DNA of 51,984 nucleotides from Limnobacter sp. MED105 (GTDB lineage Bacteria > Pseudomonadota > Gammaproteobacteria > Burkholderiales > Burkholderiaceae_B), in assembly GCF_000170915.1 (NCBI RefSeq), contig NZ_ABCT01000018.1, positions 1 through 51,984 on the forward strand. Direction: 5' to 3'. The position numbers were made by a program, and so were the translations under genes. This document shows positions 9,463 to 18,921 of this stretch, one piece after another (within the stretch, counting starts at the first letter, position 1; each line of letters starts with the position of its first letter). Below the pieces are notes generated by a model that was not told the DNA's origin, did not search any database, and saw only the letters and a program-made list of their open reading frames with translations.

Positions 9463-10614
9463 ATGGACTCAGGGGGCAGTGGGCCAGCTATAAAAACAGG
9501 CCGAACATGGATGCTTCACGCAGTCCGGCAACTGCGTCTCTGTTCTGAAATAACCATCCGGTATTTTTGGTTGGCACTCTGCGCAATTCTCGCGTTTGTA
9601 GCCGTCTTCAACTACAGCAAAGCCCATGAAATTCAAGGTGACCTGGCCAAGAGGCGACTTCTTGAGGTTTCCCTCCAAGATCTGATCGTACAAAGCACGG
9701 CCTTGCATCACCTTGGCAATCCGCACACCTACGAAACCCAACTTGGCCTGGAAACACGTGGCTACCGCTCGCCCCAGGAATTACTCAATCAACTTGCTTC
9801 AAGGTTGGCTGTCATCGAAACGATCAACACCCACAGCGGGCTGGCTGATTCGGCTGCAAACCTTCGAGAACACCTGATCGCGATGGACCAGCAACTTGAA
9901 AAATTCGGAAAACCCGACCCTCAACGCATCGAGTTTTGGTTGATCGAGCTTGGCATCTTCAATTCCACCCTGAAGAGAAATACCCAAGAGGCCGACGAAA
10001 AGGTCAATCAACTACAACGCAACAACTTGATACTGACCTTGGTCGTGTTGATTCACTCCGTGGGTTTTGTCAGCCTCACATTGTGGCGGCAATCGACTTT
10101 GCGAAAACGCTTCGCGGTAGAACTGCTTCACCTCAGTAATCAGGCCTGCAGCGATCCCCTGACAGGTTTACTCAATCGCCGGGGCTGGCAAGACATGAGC
10201 AGTGCATACCTGCGAAGAATGCAACGAGAAAATCAGCTACAAGGCAGTGTGGCAATTATCGACATTGACTACTTCAAGCAATACAACGACACCTATGGTC
10301 ATGAGGCTGGGGATATTCGACTTCGCGAGTTTGCAGAGACGCTTCGTACCAATTTCAGACCGGGCGACTTGATCGCACGTGTCGGAGGTGAAGAATTCGC
10401 AGTACTGCTCCCCAACTGCACTGCCGACGACACCCAAAGGATAGTGGACAGAATTCGCCTGAATGGTTGTTGCAAAGTCGGATTTTCAGCAGGAATTTGC
10501 GATATATCCCACACCGACAGTATTGACCGCACCATGGCGCAAGCGGACCATGCGCTCTATCAGGCCAAAAACAAGGGCAGAAACCGCAGTTGCCTTGGCA
10601 AGGTGAGCGTCTGA
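9463..10614 (+). CDS. Membrane-anchored diguanylate cyclase (GGDEF)
   Basis: Predicted to make the second messenger cyclic-di-GMP from two GTP. The 383-residue protein has a first membrane helix near 33-50, a periplasmic sensor-like region of about 135 residues with helical, coiled-coil character (near 170-188), a second helix near 188-207 and a cytoplasmic GGDEF domain from about 228. The signature is GGEEF at 308-312, an active variant. RPGD at 299-302, five residues earlier, fits the inhibitory RxxD I-site. DPLTGLLNRRGW and IDIDYFKQYND are the expected flanking motifs. The domain is slightly short between the RIR helix and the last strand. The sensor ligand is unknown. The ATG at 9463 has AGGA 6 bases upstream; a second ATG at 9511 is possible. 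Confidence 0.9.
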   Translation: MDSGGSGPAIKTGRTWMLHAVRQLRLCSEITIRYFWLALCAILAFVAVFNYSKAHEIQGDLAKRRLLEVSLQDLIVQSTALHHLGNPHTYETQLGLETRGYRSPQELLNQLASRLAVIETINTHSGLADSAANLREHLIAMDQQLEKFGKPDPQRIEFWLIELGIFNSTLKRNTQEADEKVNQLQRNNLILTLVVLIHSVGFVSLTLWRQSTLRKRFAVELLHLSNQACSDPLTGLLNRRGWQDMSSAYLRRMQRENQLQGSVAIIDIDYFKQYNDTYGHEAGDIRLREFAETLRTNFRPGDLIARVGGEEFAVLLPNCTADDTQRIVDRIRLNGCCKVGFSAGICDISHTDSIDRTMAQADHALYQAKNKGRNRSCLGKVSV

Positions 10615-10659
10615 GTTATCCACACAGGACAACTCAGGCGAATGAAGTTCTGAATCAAA

Positions 10660-10692
10660 CCAGGCTATTTTTAGCTGGCTTGCTGCCAGGCC
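10660..10692. terminator. Weak stem-loops between convergent genes
   Basis: Two overlapping small hairpins lie between the cyclase and clpA: CCAG-g-CTA / TAGCTGG (10660-10678, one bulge) and CTGGC / GCCAG (10675-10689). Neither has a proper U tract, so a role as bidirectional terminator is only suggested by position. Confidence 0.25.
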
Positions 10693-10698
10693 GTACGT

Positions 10699-13023
10699 TC
10701 AGTCAACCGCCACCTCAGTACCGCTCTCTGACTCTTGACCTGATGAACCCTCATCAAAGGTTAGTGACACTTGGTCGTTCTCAACATCATGGTCTACAGT
10801 CACTTTGCCACCATTCACCAGCTTGCCGAACAGCAACTCGTCGGCCAAGGCTTTGCGAATTGTGTCTTGAATCAAACGCTGCATTGGGCGAGCACCCATC
10901 AATGGATCGAAACCTTTCTTGGCCAAATGCTTGCGCAATTCGTCTGTGAACACTGCATCCACTTTCTTCTGGTGCAGTTGCTCTTCCAGCTCCATCAGGA
11001 ACTTGTCGACCACGCGAAGAATGATTTCTTCATCCAGCGCACGGAAGGAAATGACAGAATCCAGACGGTTGCGGAACTCGGGGCTGAACATGCGCTTGAT
11101 ATCTTCCATCTCGTCGCCCTGCACCTTGGATTCCATGAAGCCGATACCGCGCTTGGTCAGGGCTTCTGCACCCGCGTTGGTGGTCATGATAATGATCACA
11201 TTGCGGAAGTCAGCCTTGCGACCGTTGTTGTCGGTCAAAGTACCGTTGTCCATGACCTGAAGCAGAATGTTGAACACATCGGGGTGCGCTTTTTCGATTT
11301 CGTCGAGCAACAACACGCAATGTGGCTTCTTGGTAATGGCCTCGGTCAGCAAGCCACCCTGGTCGAAACCAACATAGCCGGGAGGCGCGCCAATCAAGCG
11401 GGAAACCGCGTGGCGCTCCATGTATTCCGACATGTCAAAACGCAGCATTTCAATGCCGAGAATGAATGCCAGCTGTTTGGCCACTTCGGTTTTTCCTACG
11501 CCTGTGGGGCCGCTGAACAGGAATGAGCCAATCGGCTTGTCGGCCTTGCCCAAACCAGCACGCGACATTTTGATGGCGTTGGCCAAGGCTTCAATGGCTG
11601 GATCTTGACCAAATACAGTGGCTTTCAGATCACGGTCGAGTGTAGCCAGCTTGTTGCGGTCGTCGGTATTGACCGACTGAGGCGGAATGCGGGCAATTTT
11701 CGACACGATGTCTTCGATGTCACCCTTCGTAATTGTTTTACGCTGTTTGCTTTTCGGCAAAATACGCTGTGCCGCGCCTGCTTCATCAATCACATCAATG
11801 GCCTTGTCAGGCAAATGGCGGTCGTTGATGAACTTGGCCGACAACTCAGCTGCTGCTGAAATGGCGGCGCTGGAATATTTAACACCATGATGGTCTTCGA
11901 AACGGCTTTTCAAACCGCGCAAAATTTCAATGGTTTGCTCCACTGTGGGTTCAGACACATCAATTTTCTGGAAGCGACGTGAAAGCGCATGATCTTTCTC
12001 GAAAATGCCACGGTACTCAGTAAAGGTGGTTGCACCAATACACTTCAACTGACCTGAAGACAAAGCAGGCTTCAGCAAATTGGAGGCGTCCAGCGTGCCG
12101 CCAGAAGCAGACCCAGCGCCGATCAGGGTGTGAATTTCATCAATGAACAACACAGAATCGGGATTGGCTTTCAACTGTTTCAACACCGCTTTCAAGCGCT
12201 GCTCGAAATCTCCGCGGTATTTGGTACCCGCCAACAACGCACCCATGTCCAGAGAATGCACTTGTGCTGTGGCCAGAATTTCCGGCACATCACCTTGCAC
12301 AATTCTCCAGGCCAGGCCTTCTGCAATCGCGGTTTTTCCAACGCCGGCTTCACCCACCAGCAGTGGGTTGTTTTTGCGGCGACGGCACAACACTTGGATA
12401 ACCCGCTCCACTTCCTGCTCTCGACCAATCAGCGGATCAATTTTTCCTTCCTTGGCCAAGGCGTTCAGATTCTGGGTGTACTGATCCAAGGGTGACTGCT
12501 TGTCGCCCACGCTTTGTGTGGCCTCGGCTTCTTGCTCCTGACCTTCGTTCTGAGAATTCTCGGGCTTCGGCGCGGGGGCCTGCGGCGTTTTGGTAATACC
12601 GTGTGAAATGTAATTCACCACATCCAGACGCGTAATGCCTTGCTGGTGCAGGTAGTAAACGGCATGTGAATCTTTTTCACCAAAGATTGCCACCAACACG
12701 TTGGCGCCGGTGACTTCTTTTTTGCCATTGGATGTGCTCTGAACATGCATAATGGCGCGCTGGATAACCCGCTGAAAACCCAACGTGGGCTGTGTGTCCA
12801 CTTCATCCTGACCCGACACCACAGGTGTGTTGTCCTTGATGAAATTTTGCAGGTTCTTGCGAATTTCCTCAACATCAGCGGAGCATGAACGTAGCACCTC
12901 GGCTGCTGAAGGATTGTCCAGCAAGGCCAATAGCAGATGCTCTACCGTGATGAATTCATGCTTTTGCTGACGTGCGTCAACAAATGCCATGTGCAAACTT
13001 ACTTCTAACTCTTGCGCAATCAT
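10699..13023 (-). CDS. clpA: ATP-dependent Clp protease ATP-binding subunit ClpA
   Basis: AAA+ unfoldase that feeds substrates, including N-degron proteins delivered by ClpS, into the ClpP peptidase. With the start at MIAQELEV (13023) it has 774 residues. The N-terminal Clp-N repeat domain (about 1-145) is followed by a Gln/Glu-rich linker (150-180). AAA module 1 has Walker A GEAGVGKT 224-231 and Walker B VLFIDE 291-296; AAA module 2 has Walker A GPTGVGKT 505-512 and Walker B LLLDEIE 581-587. The ClpP-docking loop is GIGF (626-629). The ATG overlaps the clpS TGA by 4 bases (ATGA), so it is translationally coupled. clpP is not in the window. Confidence 0.98.
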   Translation of the reverse strand: MIAQELEVSLHMAFVDARQQKHEFITVEHLLLALLDNPSAAEVLRSCSADVEEIRKNLQNFIKDNTPVVSGQDEVDTQPTLGFQRVIQRAIMHVQSTSNGKKEVTGANVLVAIFGEKDSHAVYYLHQQGITRLDVVNYISHGITKTPQAPAPKPENSQNEGQEQEAEATQSVGDKQSPLDQYTQNLNALAKEGKIDPLIGREQEVERVIQVLCRRRKNNPLLVGEAGVGKTAIAEGLAWRIVQGDVPEILATAQVHSLDMGALLAGTKYRGDFEQRLKAVLKQLKANPDSVLFIDEIHTLIGAGSASGGTLDASNLLKPALSSGQLKCIGATTFTEYRGIFEKDHALSRRFQKIDVSEPTVEQTIEILRGLKSRFEDHHGVKYSSAAISAAAELSAKFINDRHLPDKAIDVIDEAGAAQRILPKSKQRKTITKGDIEDIVSKIARIPPQSVNTDDRNKLATLDRDLKATVFGQDPAIEALANAIKMSRAGLGKADKPIGSFLFSGPTGVGKTEVAKQLAFILGIEMLRFDMSEYMERHAVSRLIGAPPGYVGFDQGGLLTEAITKKPHCVLLLDEIEKAHPDVFNILLQVMDNGTLTDNNGRKADFRNVIIIMTTNAGAEALTKRGIGFMESKVQGDEMEDIKRMFSPEFRNRLDSVISFRALDEEIILRVVDKFLMELEEQLHQKKVDAVFTDELRKHLAKKGFDPLMGARPMQRLIQDTIRKALADELLFGKLVNGGKVTVDHDVENDQVSLTFDEGSSGQESESGTEVAVD

Positions 13024-13328
13024 GTTTCCTCCATCACGCACTGCAGCGGGTGTTGATGCTGCTTTGCGAATCCGCATACCATTTCGACCTTGGTCGAGGC
13101 GATGTCTTTGGGATAAACCCCACAGACCCCTTTTCCCTCTCTATGCACTTTCAGCATGATTTGGGTGGCCTGTTCCCTTCCTTTTCCAAAAAACTTCTGC
13201 AAAACAATCACGACGAACTCCATGGGGGTGTAGTCATCGTTCAAGAGCACGACTTGATACATCGGGGGCAGCTTCGCTTTTTGCGTCTGCGATTCCAGTA
13301 CTGTTGATGGATTGTTTTGCGAACTCAT
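13020..13328 (-). CDS. clpS: ATP-dependent Clp protease adaptor ClpS
   Basis: Small adaptor that recognises N-terminal degron residues and hands the substrates to ClpA. I choose MSSQNNPS (13328), giving 102 residues with the usual disordered N-terminal arm; an upstream start would add an untypical tail. The core carries [15 protein letters not shown], the peptide-binding region, and [19 protein letters not shown], followed by the C-terminal segment. It is first in the clpS-clpA pair with a 4-base overlap. A possible promoter, TTGAAT-18-TCTAAT, lies about 45-75 bases upstream on the minus strand, but the match is modest. Confidence 0.96.
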   Translation of the reverse strand: MSSQNNPSTVLESQTQKAKLPPMYQVVLLNDDYTPMEFVVIVLQKFFGKGREQATQIMLKVHREGKGVCGVYPKDIASTKVEMVCGFAKQHQHPLQCVMEET

Positions 13329-13690
13329 AACTTCATTGTAATCACTTCTAAGGGGCACGCAACAAGGATTAGAGAGCAATACACCGCCTTTATTCAAGGC
13401 TAGAAATTTTTCCTGAAAATTCAATCAGGAACGTCTAAAAAATTATGCGAACCTACTCTCAAATTTGCAATCGGTAGCCCACAAGATCAATCACCCGAAA
13501 AGCCTGAATTCATTAAATGTAGACAACACCTGTCTATTACAAGGGGTAAACCCTAAAAAATGTATCTATTGTATGGTTGACCCCAGCCCAAACAGGTCAA
13601 AGAATAGTAGTCAAGCTGGTTCAGACTGGCGAGTTGTCGGAAAGTTCGTGCGTTCCGATCGAAGTATTGTTTTTTGAAGGAGGTTTCGCG
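13329..13690. promoter_or_regulatory. 362-base divergent spacer between clpS and the cold-shock gene
   Basis: No gene is supported here. The stretch is AT-rich and holds the divergent promoters of clpS (minus) and the cold-shock gene (plus). Three small inverted repeats are visible: TAGACA-N5-TGTCTA (13520-13536), AGGG-N5-CCCT (13542-13554) and TTGACC-N12-GGTCAA (13577-13600). TTGACC at 13577-13582 with AAGAAT 17 bases later could be the cold-shock promoter, leaving a leader of roughly 85 bases. A longer structured leader, as in cspA of E. coli, is possible if transcription starts further upstream. Confidence 0.45.
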
Positions 13691-13912
13691 ATGGCGACCG
13701 GCACCGTAAAATGGTTCAATGATGCAAAGGGTTTTGGTTTTATCACTCCAGATCAAGGGAGCGATGAGCTTTTCGCCCATTTTTCAGCAATCCAGGCATC
13801 TGGATTCCGCACACTCAAGGAAGGTCAGAAAGTGACTTTTGAGGTGGTGGATGGACCAAAAGGTAAGCAGGCTCAGAACATCTCTGTGATGGACGCAACC
13901 AGCGCCGCCTGA
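13691..13912 (+). CDS. Cold-shock-domain protein (CspA family)
   Basis: Single-stranded nucleic-acid-binding OB-fold protein, likely an RNA chaperone or antiterminator. The start at MATGTVKWF (13691) is fixed by a strong AAGGAGG nine bases upstream and gives 73 residues. RNP1 is KGFGFI and RNP2 is LFAHF (VFVHF is more usual). The C-terminus ends VMDATSAA. It is monocistronic, with a strong terminator 30 bases after the stop. Whether it is cold-induced or constitutive cannot be told from sequence, so no paralogue letter is assigned. Confidence 0.95.
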   Translation: MATGTVKWFNDAKGFGFITPDQGSDELFAHFSAIQASGFRTLKEGQKVTFEVVDGPKGKQAQNISVMDATSAA

Positions 13913-13941
13913 TAAGTAAAATAATCAAACCACCGATTAAG

Positions 13942-13970
13942 AAAAAAGCCGGCCCCAAGCCGGCTTTTTT
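13942..13970. terminator. Bidirectional rho-independent terminator (cold-shock gene / icd)
   Basis: A perfect 12-bp stem AAAAAAGCCGGC / GCCGGCTTTTTT with a 5-base loop (CCCAA). The U run on either strand makes it work for the cold-shock gene (plus) and for icd (minus), which ends 22 bases beyond it. Confidence 0.93.
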
Positions 13971-13992
13971 CTTGGGGCAGATCAAATGCCTT

Positions 13993-15240
13993 TTACATGT
14001 GGTCGATCATGACCTGACCAAAACCGGAACAACTCACTTGTGTGGCGCCATCCATCAAGCGCGCGAAATCATAAGTCACTTTTTTGGAGGTAATGGATTT
14101 CTCCATGGAAGTGATAATAAGATCAGCTGCTTCAATCCAACCCATGTGGCGCAGCATCATCTCGGCAGACAGAATTTGTGAACCAGGGTTCACATAGTCT
14201 TTCCCAGCATACTTGGGCGCTGTACCGTGGGTGGCTTCAAACATCGCGATTGAATCAGACAAGTTTGCACCTGGAGCGATACCGATACCACCAACCTGGG
14301 CGGCCAGCGCATCGGAAATGTAGTCGCCGTTCAGGTTCATGGTTGCAATCACGCTGTATTCCGCTGGGCGCAATAGAATTTGCTGCAGGAACGCATCGGC
14401 GATCACATCTTTGATCACGATGTCGCCATGCGCCGCCTTGATTTTCATCCAGGGGCCGCCGTCCAACAGTTCAGCACCAAACTCATTTTTAGCCAAAGCG
14501 TAGGACCAAGCTGCAAATGCGCCTTCGGTGTACTTCATGATGTTGCCTTTGTGAACGATGGTCACAGAAGGCTTCTTGTTATCAATGGCGTACTGAATAG
14601 CCTTGCGGAACAGGCGTTCTGTACCTTCTTTGGAAATTGGCTTGATGCCGATGCCTGAAGTATCCGGGAAGCGGATTTTGCTAACGCCCATTTCTTCGCG
14701 CAAAAACTTGATCAGTTTTTTGGCTTTGTCAGTTTCAGCTTCATATTCAATACCGGCATAAATGTCTTCCGAATTTTCACGGAAAATCACCATATCGGTT
14801 TTGTGGGGTTCTTTCACTGGGCTGGGTACACCCGCAAAGTAACGGACTGGGCGCAGGCACACATACAAATCCAGCTGCTGACGCAGAGCCACGTTAATAG
14901 AACGAATACCGCCACCCACGGGTGTGGTCAATGGGCCTTTCACAGACACCACATATTCCTTCAACACTTCCAGGGTTTCTTCAGGTAGCCACACATCGGG
15001 GCCGTATACCTTGGTGGACTTTTCACCAGCGTAAATTTCCATCCAGCTGATTTTGCGCTTGCCACCATAGGCTTTGGCTACAGCAGCGTCGACAACGTCG
15101 ATCATCACTGGTGTAATGTCAAAACCAGTGCCATCGCCTTCGATGTATGGAATGATGGGTTGATCTGGAACATTCAACGAGTAATCACTATTGACCGTGA
15201 TTTTTTCGCCGACTGATGGGACTTTAATGTGTTGGTACAT
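13993..15240 (-). CDS. icd: NADP-dependent isocitrate dehydrogenase (Icd)
   Basis: Oxidatively decarboxylates isocitrate to 2-oxoglutarate in the TCA cycle, producing NADPH. The 415-residue length from MYQHIKVP (15240) matches the E. coli-type homodimeric enzyme, and GGAGACC lies directly before the ATG. The substrate and phosphorylation-site loop is RSINVALR with Ser114, the residue targeted by AceK-type kinases. The metal- and substrate-binding and NADP motifs ([47 protein letters not shown]) are in order. It is monocistronic between two terminators and diverges from the DUF192 lipoprotein gene. Confidence 0.97.
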   Translation of the reverse strand: MYQHIKVPSVGEKITVNSDYSLNVPDQPIIPYIEGDGTGFDITPVMIDVVDAAVAKAYGGKRKISWMEIYAGEKSTKVYGPDVWLPEETLEVLKEYVVSVKGPLTTPVGGGIRSINVALRQQLDLYVCLRPVRYFAGVPSPVKEPHKTDMVIFRENSEDIYAGIEYEAETDKAKKLIKFLREEMGVSKIRFPDTSGIGIKPISKEGTERLFRKAIQYAIDNKKPSVTIVHKGNIMKYTEGAFAAWSYALAKNEFGAELLDGGPWMKIKAAHGDIVIKDVIADAFLQQILLRPAEYSVIATMNLNGDYISDALAAQVGGIGIAPGANLSDSIAMFEATHGTAPKYAGKDYVNPGSQILSAEMMLRHMGWIEAADLIITSMEKSITSKKVTYDFARLMDGATQVSCSGFGQVMIDHM

Positions 15241-15317
15241 GGTCTCTCCGCTGCTTCTCTGGTGTGTTAGAGGGAACACTCTAGTGTATCCCTTCACTAA
15301 GAAAATCACAATTATTT

Positions 15318-15360
15318 CGCAATATGAAATTGCATTCCTTATTGCGCCAAGCCGTATAAT
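15318..15360 (+). promoter_or_regulatory. Promoter and inverted repeat between icd and the DUF192 gene
   Basis: A perfect TATAAT at 15355-15360, with TTGCAT at 15330-15335 (19-base spacing, longer than ideal), lies about 42 bases before the lipoprotein ATG. Around the -35 is an exact inverted repeat CGCAATA-N15-TATTGCG (15318-15324 / 15340-15346), a possible operator serving either divergent gene. Confidence 0.45.
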
Positions 15361-15401
15361 AACGCCATCTTCTTTCAGATCTCTGACAGGAACAAGATTT
15401 C

Positions 15402-15893
15402 ATGCACTTTGATCAAATCAACAAATACCAGCTTGGTTTCAAGTTGACTTTAGTAACAGCTGCGCTGGGCCTGGCTGCCTGCGTAAGTAATGCGGCCGGA
15501 CCGGGCCAGTCAGAGTTGGCAACACTGGATGTGCGCGTGGGCGAACATCATGTAAAAGCGGAGTTGGCCAATACCGATTTAAGCCGTCAGATCGGACTGA
15601 TGAATCGAAAAGAGCTTGGCAAGAATTCGGGAATGCTGTTCGTATTCAATCGCAGCGAGACACAATGCATGTGGATGAAGAACACCCTGATTGATCTGGA
15701 TGTGGCTTTTGCAGACCCCAGCGGAAGAATCCTGAATATCGAACAGATGAAAGCAGGTACCGCCGATATTCATTGCTCCAGCGGCAACGCCAAATTGGCA
15801 CTGGAAATGAACAGGAACTGGTTTTCAAAACACGGCGTTGTAGCAGGTGAAAGGCTGCACGTGCCTGAGCAGGCCATGGACACTCAAGAATAA
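15402..15893 (+). CDS. DUF192 family lipoprotein
   Basis: Member of the DUF192 (YcdO/YceB-like small beta-barrel) family, whose function is unknown. The 163-residue protein has a basic N-terminus, a hydrophobic h-region (about 12-24) and the lipobox LAAC, placing the lipidated cysteine at residue 27. It is thus probably a membrane-anchored periplasmic lipoprotein processed by LspA. The DUF192 core follows, with IGLMNRKELGKNSGMLFVF and the conserved CMWMKNTLIDLDVAF segment. A second cysteine (IHCSSGNAK) could pair with the CMW cysteine. It is alone in its transcription unit, convergent with sodB across a terminator. Confidence 0.88.
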   Translation: MHFDQINKYQLGFKLTLVTAALGLAACVSNAAGPGQSELATLDVRVGEHHVKAELANTDLSRQIGLMNRKELGKNSGMLFVFNRSETQCMWMKNTLIDLDVAFADPSGRILNIEQMKAGTADIHCSSGNAKLALEMNRNWFSKHGVVAGERLHVPEQAMDTQE

Positions 15894-15905
15894 AAGACAA
15901 AAAAA

Positions 15906-15950
15906 CCGACCCTGCGTCGCGCCGGGGGCGCGAGGAAGGGCCGGGCTTTT
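15906..15950. terminator. Bidirectional terminator between the DUF192 gene and sodB
   Basis: An inner perfect stem TCGCGCC-GGG-GGCGCGA (15917-15933) extends outward through imperfect CCG-CCCT / AGGG-CGG pairing. On the plus strand it ends in CTTTT; on the minus strand it is followed by seven T's, so it is strongest for sodB. Confidence 0.85.
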
Positions 15951-15968
15951 GAAGCAGACTTCGAACGA

Positions 15969-16550
15969 TTAGCCTTCGAAATTCTTCGATGCGAATTCCC
16001 AGTTCACCAAGTTCCAGAAAGTTTCAATGTACTTGGGGCGGGCATTGCGATAATCGATGTAGTAGGCATGTTCCCACAGGTCGCAAGTCAACAGCGGCTT
16101 GTCTTGCGTGGTCAGTGGAGTGGCTGCGTTGCTGGTATTCACGATGTCTACTGAACCATCTGCCTTTTTCACCAACCAGGTCCAGCTGGAACCAAAGTTG
16201 CCGATCGCGCTTTTCGTGAATGCTTCCTTGAATGCATCGTAGCTACCGAACTTGGCATTGATGGCCTCGGCCAGTTTTCCAGAGGGCGCTCCGCCACCAT
16301 TGGGCGACAAACAGTGCCAATAGAAAGTGTGGTTCCAGATTTGCGCGGCGTTGTTGAACACACCACCGGTGGACTTCTTGACGATGTCTTCCAGGCTGGA
16401 GCTTTCAAACTCGGTGCCTTTTACCAGATTATTCAGATTGGTCACGTAAGCAGCGTGGTGCTTGCCGTAGTGGTACTCCAGTGTTTCCTTGGAAATATGG
16501 GGGGCCAGCGCGTCCATCGCGTAGGGCAAATCAGGCAGTGTATGTTGCAT
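15969..16550 (-). CDS. sodB: Superoxide dismutase, iron type (SodB)
   Basis: Dismutates superoxide to oxygen and hydrogen peroxide in the cytoplasm. The 193-residue protein from [10 protein letters not shown] (16550) has the four metal ligands H27, H74, D157 and H161 in the expected motifs ([31 protein letters not shown]). The outer-sphere glutamine sits in the N-terminal half at Q70 (NNAAQIWN), as in Fe-SODs rather than Mn-SODs. GAGGAT lies just upstream of the ATG. xseA lies 77 bases upstream on the same strand, and sodB has its own terminator. No clear Fur box is seen in the short spacer. Confidence 0.96.
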   Translation of the reverse strand: MQHTLPDLPYAMDALAPHISKETLEYHYGKHHAAYVTNLNNLVKGTEFESSSLEDIVKKSTGGVFNNAAQIWNHTFYWHCLSPNGGGAPSGKLAEAINAKFGSYDAFKEAFTKSAIGNFGSSWTWLVKKADGSVDIVNTSNAATPLTTQDKPLLTCDLWEHAYYIDYRNARPKYIETFWNLVNWEFASKNFEG

Positions 16551-16627
16551 ATCAGTATCCTCTCTCACTTCAATCAATACGAAAACATCAGCTTGGGGCA
16601 AAACCCCGCATTTCAACCCCTCTGATT

Positions 16628-17995
16628 CTATCTTGAATTTTTCACATCCTCGTGGAACGGCCCACGCAGCTCAGTTTTCTCGCGCACATTCACTAAAATT
16701 TCACCATCCGCCAGAGTGGCACGCAAGGCATCACCGGCTTGTACATCCGCCACGGAGCGAACAACTGCGTCTCCGTGCTGTGGCTGCAAAAAGGCATAGC
16801 CACGCTCCAGGGTTCGTTGGGGTGAAACAGCCTCAACTACAGAACCAAGACGGTCCACGCGCGAGTCCAACGCCGCAATATTGTGACGCTGCACAGCCAT
16901 TAGCCTACTTTCAAGAAGCTGGGCACTTCGAGTGGCTGCATTTTGTGTCGCACTCATTTCAAACGACATGGATTCCCACAAGGCCTGGATTGCATTGGTT
17001 TCTTCGGCAATACCCCGCTCGACAAGGCGCGGCAACCGGCTACTTGCATGCCCCAAACGAGATTCCAGAGTATTCAGGTAGGCGGTGGGGGTCAGCAGAC
17101 CAAGCTCGGCTCTATCCACGCGCTGAACCAACATTTGCGCTCGGTGGCGCAAAGCCTTTCGCAAGCCCACATGCAAGCCTTGAATTTCGGCCAGCAGTTC
17201 GCGCGTGGGCCGGCTGATCAATTCCGCAGCTGCGGTAGGCGTGGCGGCGCGAAGGTCCGCGGCGAACTCAGCCAAGGTCACATCAGTTTCGTGCCCTACT
17301 CCAACTACGATCGGTGTTTTACAAGCCGCGACTGCGCGCACAACGGCCTCGACGTTGAAACTCCACAAGTCTTCCAGGCTCCCGCCCCCACGGCATAGCA
17401 CAAGCGCTTCATGGCCAGCGGAATCCGCTTTGCGAAGGGCCTCAATAATTTGTGCTGCAGCCTGCTCTCCCTGAACTGCGGTGTGGTAAACCGAGAATTC
17501 AACATGGGGCGCACGCCTTGCCAAGGCCTGCTTTACATCGGCAAGTGCCGCCGCCTGCAGAGATGTAACCACCCCAAGATTGAACACCACAGAAGGGAGC
17601 GGACGTTTGCGTGCAGAATCAAACAAACCTTCTTGGGTCAACTTGGTTTTTAGCTGCAAATACTGTTCATGCAAATTGCCCTGCCCGGCCTTCTTCATGA
17701 CATCAACGATCAACTGCAACTCGCCACGCTGTTCATACATGGCCAATTGGGCAAGCACCTCCACTTTGTCGCCTACTGCCGGAAAAAAACCAGCAAGAAC
17801 ATTGCGTTGGCGAAACATGACCGCCTTCATCTGTGCTGATTCATCTTTCAGGGCCAAATACCAATGCCCAGAGGACGCGCGAGTAAAAGACGCTACTTCA
17901 CCCTGAATCCGGATGGCGCCAAACTCATTTCGGAGGTGATCATTGAGGTGCCTGGCGAGCTGGCTAACCGAAAAAACCGTTTTTAAGTCAATCAT
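16628..17995 (-). CDS. xseA: Exodeoxyribonuclease VII large subunit (XseA)
   Basis: Catalytic subunit of exonuclease VII, which degrades single-stranded DNA from either end in mismatch and recombination repair. The 455-residue protein has an N-terminal OB-fold (about 1-100; [34 protein letters not shown]), the catalytic domain with [13 protein letters not shown] and the hallmark [14 protein letters not shown] and [16 protein letters not shown] motifs, and a long coiled-coil-rich C-terminus. The small subunit XseB is also in this window, 10 kb away in the isoprenoid operon. The start at 17995 matches the family N-terminus. Confidence 0.97.
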   Translation of the reverse strand: MIDLKTVFSVSQLARHLNDHLRNEFGAIRIQGEVASFTRASSGHWYLALKDESAQMKAVMFRQRNVLAGFFPAVGDKVEVLAQLAMYEQRGELQLIVDVMKKAGQGNLHEQYLQLKTKLTQEGLFDSARKRPLPSVVFNLGVVTSLQAAALADVKQALARRAPHVEFSVYHTAVQGEQAAAQIIEALRKADSAGHEALVLCRGGGSLEDLWSFNVEAVVRAVAACKTPIVVGVGHETDVTLAEFAADLRAATPTAAAELISRPTRELLAEIQGLHVGLRKALRHRAQMLVQRVDRAELGLLTPTAYLNTLESRLGHASSRLPRLVERGIAEETNAIQALWESMSFEMSATQNAATRSAQLLESRLMAVQRHNIAALDSRVDRLGSVVEAVSPQRTLERGYAFLQPQHGDAVVRSVADVQAGDALRATLADGEILVNVREKTELRGPFHEDVKNSR

Positions 17996-18295
17996 TTATA
18001 GACCAAATTGGCTAAAAAACCAGAACATTTCCACATGCGCTAACAAAAAGCTACTTTCTGTGCAACATGGCTGAAATACAAGAAAATAAATACAAGCTAC
18101 TGATTAAAAAAGAAAAAAACAACAAAATACGGTACATAAAAAGTTCATTTTTCTCACAAGCGACTGATTATTCGAAAATTTGAGGGGCTTTTCCCCAAAG
18201 TTATCCACAATGAACAAATATGTCCGCTTCTGGGTAATTTGTGTAATGTTGGTTTTTTCGCTAGAGTCCGTGTCTTACTGAATAGGAGTCTACTT
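17996..18295. promoter_or_regulatory. 300-base AT-rich spacer between divergent xseA and exbB
   Basis: No gene is seen. The first 180 bases are rich in A and T with long A runs. A perfect DnaA-box sequence TTATCCACA sits at 18201-18209, next to a GGGG-CTTTT-CCCC hairpin (18184-18196). A weak promoter for exbB may be TTGTGT (18239-18244) with TAGAGT after a 17-base gap. A matching xseA promoter is not clear. Confidence 0.4.
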
Positions 18296-18910
18296 GTGTG
18301 GTCAATCATTTCTGCGGCGGGCTGGCCAATTTGGCCTTTGATTTTTGGCTCGGTGGTCGCATTGGCAATCGTGTTTGAGCGCGTTTGGGCCTTGCGTAAA
18401 AAAGACCTGATCCCGGAAAATTTGGTGACCGATGTATGCAAGACCCTGCCCCAGTTCAAGGATCGGCAAAATATTGCCCGCCTGGAGGCGCACAGTGCTC
18501 TCGGAAGTCTGATGGCTGCGGGTCTGTCTGCGTTTTACAAAAACGAGGACATCGAAAGCGCGATGCAGGACAAATCAGTCGGTATTCAAAACACGCTTGA
18601 AAAACACCTGGACGTGCTGTCCATGATCGCCAGCGCTGCGCCTTTGATGGGTTTGCTGGGCACGGTCATTGGCATGATCGAAATTTTTGCAGTGCAGGGA
18701 TCAGGCACCCAAACGCCCGAAGCAATTGCAGCCGGTATCGCTGTGGCCCTGTATAACACCGCATTTGGCTTGATTGTCGCCATACCGGCTCTTGTCGCCT
18801 ATCGATTGTTCCGGATCCGGATCAACAGCCTGCTCGAAGACATGGGAGAATCACTCAAGCCTTTTGAGGATCTGTTGAAACAGCATGCCAGTTCACGCAA
18901 AGCGGGTTGA
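18296..18910 (+). CDS. exbB: MotA/TolQ/ExbB proton channel family protein (ExbB-like)
   Basis: Inner-membrane stator subunit that, with an ExbD partner, uses the proton gradient to drive an envelope process. I choose the GTG at 18296 because AGGAG lies 8 bases upstream; it gives 204 residues. The first membrane helix is near 8-28. The second and third lie near 115-140 (MIASAAPLMGLLGTVIGMIE) and 150-180 (AGIAVALYNTAFGLIVAIPALV), with the conserved ExbB/TolQ/MotA channel pattern. exbD follows after 11 bases, then lpxK, with no tonB gene. Cooperation with TonB is therefore not shown. Confidence 0.92.
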   Translation: MWSIISAAGWPIWPLIFGSVVALAIVFERVWALRKKDLIPENLVTDVCKTLPQFKDRQNIARLEAHSALGSLMAAGLSAFYKNEDIESAMQDKSVGIQNTLEKHLDVLSMIASAAPLMGLLGTVIGMIEIFAVQGSGTQTPEAIAAGIAVALYNTAFGLIVAIPALVAYRLFRIRINSLLEDMGESLKPFEDLLKQHASSRKAG

Positions 18911-18921
18911 GGAGCGGGTCG

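Noticed and set aside
10771-11526. 251-codon plus-strand frame opposite clpA
   Set aside because: Antisense to the conserved second AAA module of clpA; no ribosome site and no recognisable domain.
13465-13677. 70-codon frame in the clpS/cold-shock spacer
   Set aside because: No ribosome site, no motif, and it overlaps the likely promoter and leader of the cold-shock gene.
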